A DNA stretch of 64,000 nt from Clostridia bacterium. GTDB taxonomy: Bacteria > Bacillota > Clostridia > Christensenellales > CAG-1252. Positions 16,201 to 24,407 of the stretch are shown piece after piece. Every line of letters begins with the position of its first letter. Position 1 is the first letter of the stretch. Under the pieces are notes generated by a model. That model worked only from the letters and a program-made list of their open reading frames with translations. It searched no databases and was not told where the DNA came from. The DNA lies in contig JAIKVL010000006.1 of assembly GCA_024685775.1 (NCBI GenBank), positions 1 to 64,000 of the forward strand. Direction: 5' to 3'. The position numbers and the translations under genes are program-made.

Positions 16201-18839
16201 CTTACACGACGATCTACGTCGAGAATTCTTTCCAATTCGAAGACGTGTACGCGGTCTATCGTAACGACGGCGGCGTGCTTACGAACGACTCGGGCGTCAA
16301 AATGACCGCGGTCGAAGGAAAAGCGGGTTGGGTCTCCGCGAAGATCAGCGATCGCGCGACCTTTATCAAGTTTACGAACGGCGGCGCCAACGAAACCGCG
16401 GAATTTGCGGTCGATCTTACGAAGCCTTATTTCTACGATAAGTCTTGGAACGCTTCGTATCCCACCGACGAGACGCACGAAATTTATTTCTACAACACGA
16501 ATAACTGGGATCCGGTCAAAGCTTTTGCTTGGAGAGGCTCGGATTCGAGCACGGTCGCCTATATCGGCGCGTGGCCCGGCACTTTGATGACCGTCGTCGA
16601 AGGACACGACGGTTGGTATAAAGTCTCGGTCTCGAGCCGCGCTTTGAAGATCCTCTTTACGAACGGTCTCGAAGGCGCTTTGGAAAGAAAGACCGCAGAT
16701 CTCGATCTCGATTTCACCAAACCTTATTATATGGACGGCGAATGGACGGCGGATTATCCCGCGGTCGAGCAGAAGATCACGATCTACTACTATAACTCCA
16801 ACGCTTGGGACACCGTCAACGCCTACGCTTGGAAGGAAGGAACGCCCGATGAAGAAAAGCTCGGCGTTTGGCCGGGCGCGACGATGACCGCCGTGCAAGG
16901 CAAGGGCGGTTGGTTTAAGGTCGAAGTCGGCGAATATGCGGATCGGATCGTCTTCTCGAACGGCTCGAACTCCGAAGAAAAGACGGGCGATCTGACGATC
17001 AATCCCTCCAAACTTTACTTCAAGAACGGCGAATGGACGACCGCTTTCGATCCCGAACCCGAGCAAAAGATCACGGTTTATTACTTCAACACGAATAACT
17101 GGAATCCGATGATCGCCTATGCTTGGAGCGGCTCCGATCAAGATCCCGTCGAGAAACTCGGCACGTGGCCCGGCACGGTGATGACCCCCGTCTACGAGCA
17201 TCCGGGTTGGTTCTCCGTCGAAGTCGGCGAGAACGCGGAAAAGATCCTCTTTACAAACGGAATGGAAGGCGAGCAAAACAAGACCGCGAACCTTACGATC
17301 GATCCCGCGAAACTTTATTATAAAGACGGGACTTGGACGGCGACTTATCCCGTTCCCGAAGAGAATATCACGATTTACTTCTATAACGAGAGCGCCTGGG
17401 CAAACGTCTACGCGTACGGTTGGAGCGGAACGGAACCGAACGACGTTAAAAAACTCGGCGATTTCCCCGGCACGCAAATGACGGCGGTGGAAGGGAAAGA
17501 CGGATGGTTTAAGATCGAAGTCGCCGAAAGCGTCGAAAAGGTCATTTTCAACGACGGTGTAGGCGGCGAAGGCAGACAAACCGAAGATCTTACGATCGAT
17601 CCCGCGAAACTCTATTATAAAGCAGGCGAATGGACGGCGACGTATCCCGCCGATCCCACGCCCGAAGAAACGAGGACGATCTATTTCTATAATGCGAGCG
17701 CTTGGGCGAACGTCTACGCGTACGCTTGGAGCGGAACGGAACCGAACGACGTTAAAAAACTCGGCGATTTCCCCGGCACGCAAATGACGGCGGTGCAAAG
17801 CAAAGAGAATTGGTTCAAAGTCGAAGTCCCCGTTTCCGCGGAAAACGTCATCTTTAACGACGGCGTAGGCGGCGAAGGCAGACAAACCGGCGATCTTGCG
17901 ATCGATCCGAATAAAACCTATTATAAAGAGGGCGCTTGGATCTCGGCGTTCTCGGTCGTGACGCTCCGTTACTTCAATTCCGAAGATTGGCTGAAAGTTT
18001 ACGCGTACGTTTGGAGCGGAGAATCCCCGAATGAAGTCAAGTACTTCGGCGCTTTCCCCGGCGCGGAAATGACCGCGGTCGACGGGCACGACTCTTGGTT
18101 TGAGATCGAAGTCGACGCAGAAGCCGAAAAAGTCGTTTTCAACGACGGCACGGGCGGTCAGTTGATAACCAATCAGACCGATAACCTCGAAATCGATCCC
18201 GCGAAACTCTACTATATGTATCAATGGATCGCTTCGTATCCCGAACCCGAACCTTTGACCGTCTATTACTATAACAGCAACGGCTGGGCGAACGTCTACG
18301 CGTACGCTTGGAAGGGCGAGGGCGAAGATCCCGCCGATAAACTACTCGGCACTTGGCACGGCACGAAGATGACCGCCGTGGACGGTCACGAAGGCTGGTT
18401 CTCGATCGAAGTTTCCGCCTCTGCCCAAAAGATCTGCTTTAACGACGGAGCGGACGCTCAAACCGCGAATTACGAGATCGATCCCGACGCGCTCTTCTGC
18501 AAGGACGATTACTGGACGGCGGATTATCCCGCGGCGTGGGACGGAAAGTTGTACGTCGACCTTACCGGCATCGATTGGTTCAACAACAACAACGCGGACG
18601 CGTATCTGTACGTTTGGTATGCGGATTCGACGGAAAACGGCGCTTGGCCGGGCGTCAAAATGACGAAGATCTCCGATCGCGTCTATTCCGCGATGATCGA
18701 CACCGAGAAGACGTTCTCCGGTTTGAAAGTCGTGCGCTGCAATCCCGATTTGGTCGATGGAAACGTTCAGGTTTGGGATGAATCCGCGGAGTTCAACCAT
18801 ATCCCCGGAAACCACACGATCGTTATCACCGAATTGTGA
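13296..18839 (+). CDS. Giant surface lipoprotein with arrayed starch-binding modules
   Basis: 1847 residues. Signal peptide with lipidation cysteine at 25 (SSMLFAAC). Order: InlB-type B repeat (about 36-107), Ig-like domain (about 113-190), flexible GGDNQ repeats (about 197-220), four ~80-residue modules of the type ..YDFYLNVAENLVYV (226-547), three ~170-residue modules (YVENSFGYETLYVHYW.., 549-1060), seven ~97-residue CBM26-like modules (ITIYFYNESAWANVYAYGW.., WPG..M.., GWFKVEV.., FNDG; 1061-1746), and a final WF..YVWY..PGVKM module. No catalytic domain is present. It most likely holds starch granules or long glucans at the cell surface for the amylase and pullulanase encoded downstream. Several CBM copies are near-identical in DNA, implying recent duplication. 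Confidence 0.8.
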   Translation: MKRNLWKLLVILCVAIASSMLFAACKKTDNKPVNDPLKVTINWNFAGSENTTIEVGSDGRVNLTSITVPENPGFRFEGFYTDAACTKNFDAANYTVTFDFTIYAKWAPESSTDAPTLTRVDAKYVGGEKTVGASLSSSDVTVTLYYSDGTTKRVSDFTFGAFDSATAGEKTVSISFTLDGKPMTASVTVTVKAGEQGGDNQGGDNQGGDNQGGDNQGGDNQGGEQTTERAVLVVDGVETDMVKAEGTPTVQFVLTDVALGNYAYVRVLYNGSVVPYAEGSAPSRNEVYDFRLDVAENLAYATKHQTTPTADRAILKIGEREVAMTKDAALNQYSVTNVLIEANDTADVYFNDTKIAFREGYRLNGAGIYDFFYNADENIAYLVKQPDKIVLKVGAAESNFVKDEESPIEQYKIAGVDLAENAEVSASFNGKNVPFASADWFQGAGKYDFYLNASENLVYAVKQQVGDKAVLKIGNDETQMIKDDESQVDQYKALDLEIGVSDEVSVYFNNAAVPFADQNWKSGAGVYDFYLNVAENLVYVNKHVENLTYTLTANGVPHAMVFDSDKNEYSVSVELREDEVVTIKDSRNNSYSNFENGFTGTATKDGEYVFYLKMTEGNPIWVHCVEYVEVYVENSFGYETLYVHYWKDGVITSGWPGIQMDHDQKEGWWKARVDTRADHINFTDGAAENTQSTAESELDFNNLYFYGGAWHDFYPLVYSLKVNGANPQTMELVNGEYKLQIALNKNDAVTITDNKGDSYDNWQDGCNFKGTADADAEYIFYLKPNESNLIWVHKIEYADLYVENTFGFDNLYIHYWNNDDGFTTVYPGEAMTPVEGRDGWFTKQVDTRIRALLFTNGAAENTQSTQEIAVGNLNALYYYGGAWHDDYPLVYTLRVNTVEVGNLSFVNGEYTIQVDLAKNDDVSISDNKGVNYCNWEVGCGFNGIAAADGTYTFYLKMTENNPIWVDIVTYTTIYVENSFQFEDVYAVYRNDGGVLTNDSGVKMTAVEGKAGWVSAKISDRATFIKFTNGGANETAEFAVDLTKPYFYDKSWNASYPTDETHEIYFYNTNNWDPVKAFAWRGSDSSTVAYIGAWPGTLMTVVEGHDGWYKVSVSSRALKILFTNGLEGALERKTADLDLDFTKPYYMDGEWTADYPAVEQKITIYYYNSNAWDTVNAYAWKEGTPDEEKLGVWPGATMTAVQGKGGWFKVEVGEYADRIVFSNGSNSEEKTGDLTINPSKLYFKNGEWTTAFDPEPEQKITVYYFNTNNWNPMIAYAWSGSDQDPVEKLGTWPGTVMTPVYEHPGWFSVEVGENAEKILFTNGMEGEQNKTANLTIDPAKLYYKDGTWTATYPVPEENITIYFYNESAWANVYAYGWSGTEPNDVKKLGDFPGTQMTAVEGKDGWFKIEVAESVEKVIFNDGVGGEGRQTEDLTIDPAKLYYKAGEWTATYPADPTPEETRTIYFYNASAWANVYAYAWSGTEPNDVKKLGDFPGTQMTAVQSKENWFKVEVPVSAENVIFNDGVGGEGRQTGDLAIDPNKTYYKEGAWISAFSVVTLRYFNSEDWLKVYAYVWSGESPNEVKYFGAFPGAEMTAVDGHDSWFEIEVDAEAEKVVFNDGTGGQLITNQTDNLEIDPAKLYYMYQWIASYPEPEPLTVYYYNSNGWANVYAYAWKGEGEDPADKLLGTWHGTKMTAVDGHEGWFSIEVSASAQKICFNDGADAQTANYEIDPDALFCKDDYWTADYPAAWDGKLYVDLTGIDWFNNNNADAYLYVWYADSTENGAWPGVKMTKISDRVYSAMIDTEKTFSGLKVVRCNPDLVDGNVQVWDESAEFNHIPGNHTIVITEL

Positions 18840-18930
18840 TAGATCCGAGATCGGTTTTGTTAGGAAAGGACGGCTCGCTCGCGTAACGCGCGGCGGCAAA
18901 CTACCGAAAATCTCTTAAAAAGGAGACTTT

Positions 18931-21798
18931 ATGAACAGAAAAAGAGTATTGATCTTAGTTTTGGTTTTGATTTTGGCGTTTACCCTTTCGTTTGGGCTTT
19001 TCGCCTGCGCGAATAAGGAAAAGACCCCCTCGGGAGGTAATAATTCGGAGCAGACGGGTGATCCGACCCCGACCCCGAATCCGAATCCCGATTCCGGAAA
19101 CGGAAACGGCTCGGGTAACGGCTCCGGCTCGGGTAACGGTTCCGGCGGCGGTAACGGTTCTTCGCAAGGTTCGGACCGCGAAACGCCCGCTCCCGCGCTG
19201 ACCGCGCAGTATCATATTTCGTTCTACACGGGCGAAAGCGCGACGCAAGTCGCGAGGATGGACGGTTTGAAGGCGGGGCAGAAGATCGAAAAACCCGAAG
19301 ATCCGAAGCTCGCGCGCCACACCTTCGGCGGCTGGTTTACCGATTACGGAACGTATGAAAAGCCCTTTGAATTCACCACGATGCCCGCAGGCAACGTCCA
19401 ACTTTTCGCGAAGTGGACCGCTTCGATCGACGATAACGCGATCGAAGCCTATGAAGCGGATCTCGCCGAAAAGAGCGAAGAAGGGCATCTTTATATCCAT
19501 TATTTGCGTTTTAACAACGATCCCGCCGATTACGAAGCGATGACGCTTTGGGTTTGGCCGTATCAATACACGGGTCGCGTCTTCAACTGGGTGCGCGACG
19601 AGCAAAATAAGATCGTCCTCGACGACGTCGTCGGCGCGACGTGCGACGTCGACCTTACCGCCGTTTATAACGACGCGGGTAAGGAAAAAGACCAAAGCAT
19701 GCAGTTCCTCGTGGATTCTTGCACGGGCTCGAACTACAAAGCGGGCGATATCAAAAACGAAGCGAATTATATGAACCCGAAGATCGGCTTCCTGATCGTC
19801 TACGAAGACAGCAAAAACTCCGGAACGCACTGGCGCTCGGACGGTAACGCCGACCAACTCTTTACGATCAAAGAAAAGATTTGGGAGAACGGAAGCATCC
19901 ATATCTTCTGCGTTCAGGATAACGTCAGCCCGGATATCAACCACCTCTCGCAGCAGGGAACGATCACGAATCCCTATGCGGATGACGACGGCACGAACGT
20001 TTCGAGAGGCGACGTCAACAGCTCCGAGACGATCAAAGTCAATTACGGCACCAACCTTTTGGACACCGTTTCCGGCGTCGGCTATCAGATCATGGTCAGT
20101 TCCTTCTCCGATAGCGACGGCGACGGCATCGGCGATATCCGCGGTATCATCAATCACCTCGATTATCTCGAAGCGCTCGGCGTAAACGTCCTGTGGCTTA
20201 CCCCGATCCAGCTTTCGGACAGCTACCACGGCTACGATATCATCGATTATAAAGCCGTCGATCCGAAGTTCGGGACGTTGGACGATTACAAAGAACTTTT
20301 GACGAAGTGTCACCAAAAGGGAATGAAGGTCATTATGGACCTCGTTTTGAATCACACTTCGACGAATAACGTTTGGTTCCAAAAGTCCGCGAAGCTCGAT
20401 CCCGAGTATCGTAACTTCTATCAATGGCGTAACCACGAAGTCGAGAAAGATCTCTCTTCCGACTGGTATCCGTACAGCGAGTACGCCTACTCTTATTACG
20501 GCAAATTCTCTCCCTCGATGCCCGAACTGAACTACGATTGGCAGGGCACCCGCGACGCGATCGCGGACGTCGCCAAGTACTGGCTCGGTATTCTCGGCAA
20601 CGGGACGGGCGTGGACGGTTTCCGTATCGACGCGGTTAAGCACATCTATATGGCGGACGAAGTCACTCCCGGAAAGGACGATATCATCATCTATGATTAT
20701 GACGACGAAGTCCAATCCGATTATTCATCCAACTTAACAAAGAACTTGAACTTCTTCTCTTGGTTCGTCAATTCGATCAAGAGCGAGTATCCGAATACCT
20801 ATCTCGTCGGCGAAAACTTCGACGGACACGCGTATAACGTCGCTCCGTACTACGTCGCCTACGACGGTATGCTCGACTTCTATATGTACTATAACTTCGG
20901 AGAGCTTTCCACGGCTCCGAACAAGGCGAACGGTCTTGCGGGCGGCTCTTCCAACAATGAAAACGCGCTTCCGAAGGGAACGAATACCGATAAACTCCGC
21001 TCGGGCGAATGGGATTACGAAGCGATCCTCGCGATCCAATCCGCGTATGCCAAGAGCGGAATTTCGGGCGTCGGAACCGGTAACGGAACGGTCATGGATT
21101 CGCTCTTTACCTCCAACCACGATATTATGCGCTTGATCAACAATATGACCGGTCAGAAAGAAGGTCAGATCACGAGCGCGAACGCGGCGATGGCGAAGAA
21201 GTACGCCCTCGCGGTCATCAGCACGATGATGACGATGCCCGGTATCTCTTGGATCTATTACGGCGATGAAATCGGTATGAGCAGTAACTATATGACGGGC
21301 GAGAACGCGACGAGCGCGCACGTCGACCGCCAGTATCGCCAGCCGTTCAAGTGGACGACCGCCGATTACGACGAGCAGGGCGGCGCGGCGGACATTACGC
21401 ACTTCTCGATCAGCGGCGACAGGACGTTCTACGTCGAGTGGGATGCTTACAATAAGACCCTTGCGGGCGTTCAAGAGCAGACTTCGGATTCGAATTCCTT
21501 CCTGAATACCGTCCGTTACTGGACCAATCTGAAATCGGACGATTCGACCGATCTCGGCAAGGCTCTCCGTTACGGCGATTATCAATATAAATTCATTAAC
21601 GGCTGGGGCGAAGGACAAAATCCGTTGTTCTCCTTTACCCGCAGTTACGGCGGCCATACCTATTGGGTCGTTACCAATTTCAGTTCGGTTGATTACGATA
21701 TGACGAGCGCGATGAGCGGCGAAGTGGCGGCTATCTCTGCGGGAAGCACCTTGAATTCGCTGAAATCCGGCGCGACCGTTATCGTTAAAATTGCATAA
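18931..21798 (+). CDS. Cell-surface GH13 alpha-amylase lipoprotein
   Basis: 955 residues. Lipobox cysteine at 26 (FGLFAC), then a Pro/Gly/Ser/Asn-rich linker, an InlB-type repeat (about 90-165) and a CBM41/PUD-like domain (about 185-330, HYLRFNNDPADYEAMTLWVW). The GH13 barrel begins near 380 (DGDGIGDIRGIINHLDYLEA). Conserved regions are all present: DLVLNHTS, GVDGFRIDAVKH with nucleophile D567, GENF with acid/base E628, and SNHD with D731. Such enzymes cut internal alpha-1,4 bonds of starch or glycogen outside the cell and release maltodextrins for the ABC importer encoded downstream. It lies 91 bases after the previous gene with its own AAAGGAG, in the same direction. Confidence 0.9.
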   Translation: MNRKRVLILVLVLILAFTLSFGLFACANKEKTPSGGNNSEQTGDPTPTPNPNPDSGNGNGSGNGSGSGNGSGGGNGSSQGSDRETPAPALTAQYHISFYTGESATQVARMDGLKAGQKIEKPEDPKLARHTFGGWFTDYGTYEKPFEFTTMPAGNVQLFAKWTASIDDNAIEAYEADLAEKSEEGHLYIHYLRFNNDPADYEAMTLWVWPYQYTGRVFNWVRDEQNKIVLDDVVGATCDVDLTAVYNDAGKEKDQSMQFLVDSCTGSNYKAGDIKNEANYMNPKIGFLIVYEDSKNSGTHWRSDGNADQLFTIKEKIWENGSIHIFCVQDNVSPDINHLSQQGTITNPYADDDGTNVSRGDVNSSETIKVNYGTNLLDTVSGVGYQIMVSSFSDSDGDGIGDIRGIINHLDYLEALGVNVLWLTPIQLSDSYHGYDIIDYKAVDPKFGTLDDYKELLTKCHQKGMKVIMDLVLNHTSTNNVWFQKSAKLDPEYRNFYQWRNHEVEKDLSSDWYPYSEYAYSYYGKFSPSMPELNYDWQGTRDAIADVAKYWLGILGNGTGVDGFRIDAVKHIYMADEVTPGKDDIIIYDYDDEVQSDYSSNLTKNLNFFSWFVNSIKSEYPNTYLVGENFDGHAYNVAPYYVAYDGMLDFYMYYNFGELSTAPNKANGLAGGSSNNENALPKGTNTDKLRSGEWDYEAILAIQSAYAKSGISGVGTGNGTVMDSLFTSNHDIMRLINNMTGQKEGQITSANAAMAKKYALAVISTMMTMPGISWIYYGDEIGMSSNYMTGENATSAHVDRQYRQPFKWTTADYDEQGGAADITHFSISGDRTFYVEWDAYNKTLAGVQEQTSDSNSFLNTVRYWTNLKSDDSTDLGKALRYGDYQYKFINGWGEGQNPLFSFTRSYGGHTYWVVTNFSSVDYDMTSAMSGEVAAISAGSTLNSLKSGATVIVKIA

Positions 21799-21809
21799 GA
21801 GGAGGGCGC

Positions 21810-24407
21810 ATGAAGTTTAAACGTGTTTTATTAATCCTGCTGATCGTCCTACTGATCGCGTCGATCGCGGTCGCGGGTGCGGCATGCAAGAAAAGGGGGA
21901 ACGGCAATTCGGTTGATCCGACGCCGACCCCGACCCCGGGACCCGATCCCACTCCCGGACCGACCCCGGGACCGGGCGAAGACGATCCCGTTCTCGATTC
22001 GATCAAGGTCCCGACTTCGCTTTCGATCAACACGGCGGGTAGGGCGACTTGGTCGTCCGTTTCCGGCGCGTCGGGCTATGAAGTGGACGTAAACGGGGAA
22101 GTTTTGACCGCGAAATTTACGAACTGCGATCTTATGAAGGTCAACACGCTCCCCACGGACGGGCGCTTCGTCGTCAAAGTTCGCACGGTGACGAGCGCGG
22201 GTAAAAGCGCGTGGAGTGAAGCGGTTACTTATACCTATGAAGGTGTCGCGATCGTTACGCCCCAAGTCAACGGGCTTGTAGGAACGTCGCTGAGCTGGGA
22301 ATCCCCCAACGCGTCCTTTAAGGGCATCGCGCCTCCGTATCCGGTGGTCACCGTCGCGGGCGTTCAACATAAACTCGATGCGGACGTGACTTCTTTTGAT
22401 CTTTCTTCCGTTTCCGCGAAAAGCGAGATCACCCTTCATTACGTCGCGGACGGTCACTATTTGAAGGATAGCACGACCGTTAAGTACGTCTATGATCCGC
22501 AAGCGAATAAACTCGCCTTTGCGGCTCCCGCGAACGCGTATATGGAAGGAGATATTCTCCATTTCGCCGAAGTCGAAGGCGCGGATATCTACTATTTCAA
22601 AGACGTCTACAACACCGTAACTTCTATCTCAGGCTCGGATATCACTTCGCTTTCTTCCGATCGCGAAGGGCATTTCCTCGTAAAAGAGATTTGGGCGGGC
22701 AATACCACGCTTCCGATCGCGGATTCCGCGCCGGTTTCCGTTACTTTCTTTACCCCCGAGCAGGGCGAAGGCACCGAAGCGAGCCCCTTCCTGATTTCGA
22801 GCGCGGCGCATTTGCGTTTTATCGAGTTTTACGAAGCGCTCGGTCAGCCCAAGTATTACAAATTGACGCAGGATATCGCCTTTAAGCAGTATTCTCCGCA
22901 AAACGACGAGGATTACAGCAACTTCTATAACCTCGGTTCGCTTTCGGGAGTCTTGGACGGCGACGGACACACACTCAGCAATATCGTCGTCTATTATAAA
23001 GACGGTTACAGCTCGATCTTCGATTCGATCACCGAATCCGGTAAGATCCGGAATTTGAAAATCGCGAATACCGCTTGGCGCACTTGGACAAACCGCACCA
23101 ACGACGGTATTATGCACGAAAAGGGCGGCGAATGCGCGATCCTCGCCTACACGAATAACGGTTTGATCGAGAACGTTACCCTCGTCTCGGGTTCCGTTAC
23201 CGCCGTTAAGGACGGCGCGGCGGGTCTCGTCTCCATCAACCGCGGAACGGTCAAGGATTGCACCGCGGAAGCGGACTTCACCGTCTACGGCGCGAACGAA
23301 GCGGGCGTCTTCGTCATCTATAACGCGGGCGTCGTCGAGCACTGCGTAAACAAAGGTTCCGTTTCGGGCAAAGCTTCGGTCGGCGGCGTCGTCGGTCGTA
23401 ACGCGGGTCTCGTCACAAAATGCGCGAACCGCGGCTCGGTCTCCGGCGACCTTTACACCGGCGGTATCGTCGGCTATAACTATAACGTAAAGGACGTAGC
23501 GGGTATGCAATACGAAACGATGGTTTCCTATTGCTCCAACACGGGCAGCGTCTCCGGTTTCGCCTATTCGGGCGGCATCGTCGGTCGCAACGGCTCGGAC
23601 GGCTTTAACGAAGTCGGAACGGACAGCTACGCAAACGTCGGCTTGTACGGCTGCTATAACCGCGGCTCCGTCTCGGGTATCATCTCGATCGGCGGTATCG
23701 CGGGTCAGAACTACGCGTATTACGGCGGGCAGCAGGACGCGGGCTTCGGTCTTCGCGCTTGCTATAACTCCGGCGACGTCAATTCCGTCGTCGCGGGATT
23801 TAAGTCCAACCGCATCTATCTTTCCGTGGCGGCTTGCTCTTGGGCGGAAGTCGACACCCCGAAGATTACCGCGCATATTTGGAAGGGTTCGGACACGGCT
23901 GCCGCCGCTTGGCCGGGCATCGAAATGCAAAAGACGAAGGTCGGCGAAACCGATTTCTACTATATCGATCTTCCCGCAGGATTCGCCGCGAATCAACTTT
24001 CCGGCGTGATCTTCTGCCGCGTCAACCCCGAAAACAATTCGGAAGTCTTTAACCAAACCGTGGATATTACCGCGGTTTCCGGAACGGACGCCGCCGTCTA
24101 CTATATCAACAGCGATTGGACGAATGCGAACCTCGTCGAACCTTGCTGGGGCGCGATCGCGGGTTACAATAACCAAATCGACTCTTGCTACTATATTTCG
24201 GGCAGCAAAGTCGGCGGAACGAACCTCGCTTTGAACGCGACCAAGGGCGGCACTTCGGGCGCCACCGCCGTAACTTCGCAGGAAATGCGCGCAGTCGCAA
24301 GCACGCTGAATTCCGCGCTCGGCGGCGAATACTTCGTGTCGGTAACGAATCAATATCCGATCCTTAAATGGGAATCGGTTGATCAACAAACAGGAGGCGG
24401 ACAATGA
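21810..24407 (+). CDS. Surface lipoprotein with FN3-like, GLUG-repeat and CBM modules
   Basis: 865 residues. Lipobox cysteine at 26 (AVAGAAC) followed by a PTPTPGP-type linker. An FN3-like segment covers about 70-145 (ISINTAGRATWSSV..-like start). The middle (about 315-640) has GLUG-type repeats such as GSVSGKASVGGVVGRN and GSVSGDLYTGGIVGYN, a right-handed beta-helix family common in adhesins. Inserted after them is one carbohydrate-binding module (AHIWKGSDTAAAAWPGIEM, about 690-775), the type shared with neighbouring proteins. No catalytic residues are recognisable, so a scaffold or glucan-binding role is likely. The start is 12 bases after the amylase stop and the end overlaps the next gene by four bases, showing tight coupling. 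Confidence 0.7.
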   Translation: MKFKRVLLILLIVLLIASIAVAGAACKKRGNGNSVDPTPTPTPGPDPTPGPTPGPGEDDPVLDSIKVPTSLSINTAGRATWSSVSGASGYEVDVNGEVLTAKFTNCDLMKVNTLPTDGRFVVKVRTVTSAGKSAWSEAVTYTYEGVAIVTPQVNGLVGTSLSWESPNASFKGIAPPYPVVTVAGVQHKLDADVTSFDLSSVSAKSEITLHYVADGHYLKDSTTVKYVYDPQANKLAFAAPANAYMEGDILHFAEVEGADIYYFKDVYNTVTSISGSDITSLSSDREGHFLVKEIWAGNTTLPIADSAPVSVTFFTPEQGEGTEASPFLISSAAHLRFIEFYEALGQPKYYKLTQDIAFKQYSPQNDEDYSNFYNLGSLSGVLDGDGHTLSNIVVYYKDGYSSIFDSITESGKIRNLKIANTAWRTWTNRTNDGIMHEKGGECAILAYTNNGLIENVTLVSGSVTAVKDGAAGLVSINRGTVKDCTAEADFTVYGANEAGVFVIYNAGVVEHCVNKGSVSGKASVGGVVGRNAGLVTKCANRGSVSGDLYTGGIVGYNYNVKDVAGMQYETMVSYCSNTGSVSGFAYSGGIVGRNGSDGFNEVGTDSYANVGLYGCYNRGSVSGIISIGGIAGQNYAYYGGQQDAGFGLRACYNSGDVNSVVAGFKSNRIYLSVAACSWAEVDTPKITAHIWKGSDTAAAAWPGIEMQKTKVGETDFYYIDLPAGFAANQLSGVIFCRVNPENNSEVFNQTVDITAVSGTDAAVYYINSDWTNANLVEPCWGAIAGYNNQIDSCYYISGSKVGGTNLALNATKGGTSGATAVTSQEMRAVASTLNSALGGEYFVSVTNQYPILKWESVDQQTGGGQ

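Noticed and set aside
14187-18224. A 1345-codon open frame on the minus strand opposite the giant lipoprotein, and similar long antisense frames at 24584-27571, 31547-34108, 34423-36375 and 42969-45251
   Set aside because: They mirror the codon bias of the sense genes (stop codons are rare in the antisense frame), lack ribosome sites, have Arg/Asp/Val-rich low-information text and match no family; the sense strands carry clear domains.
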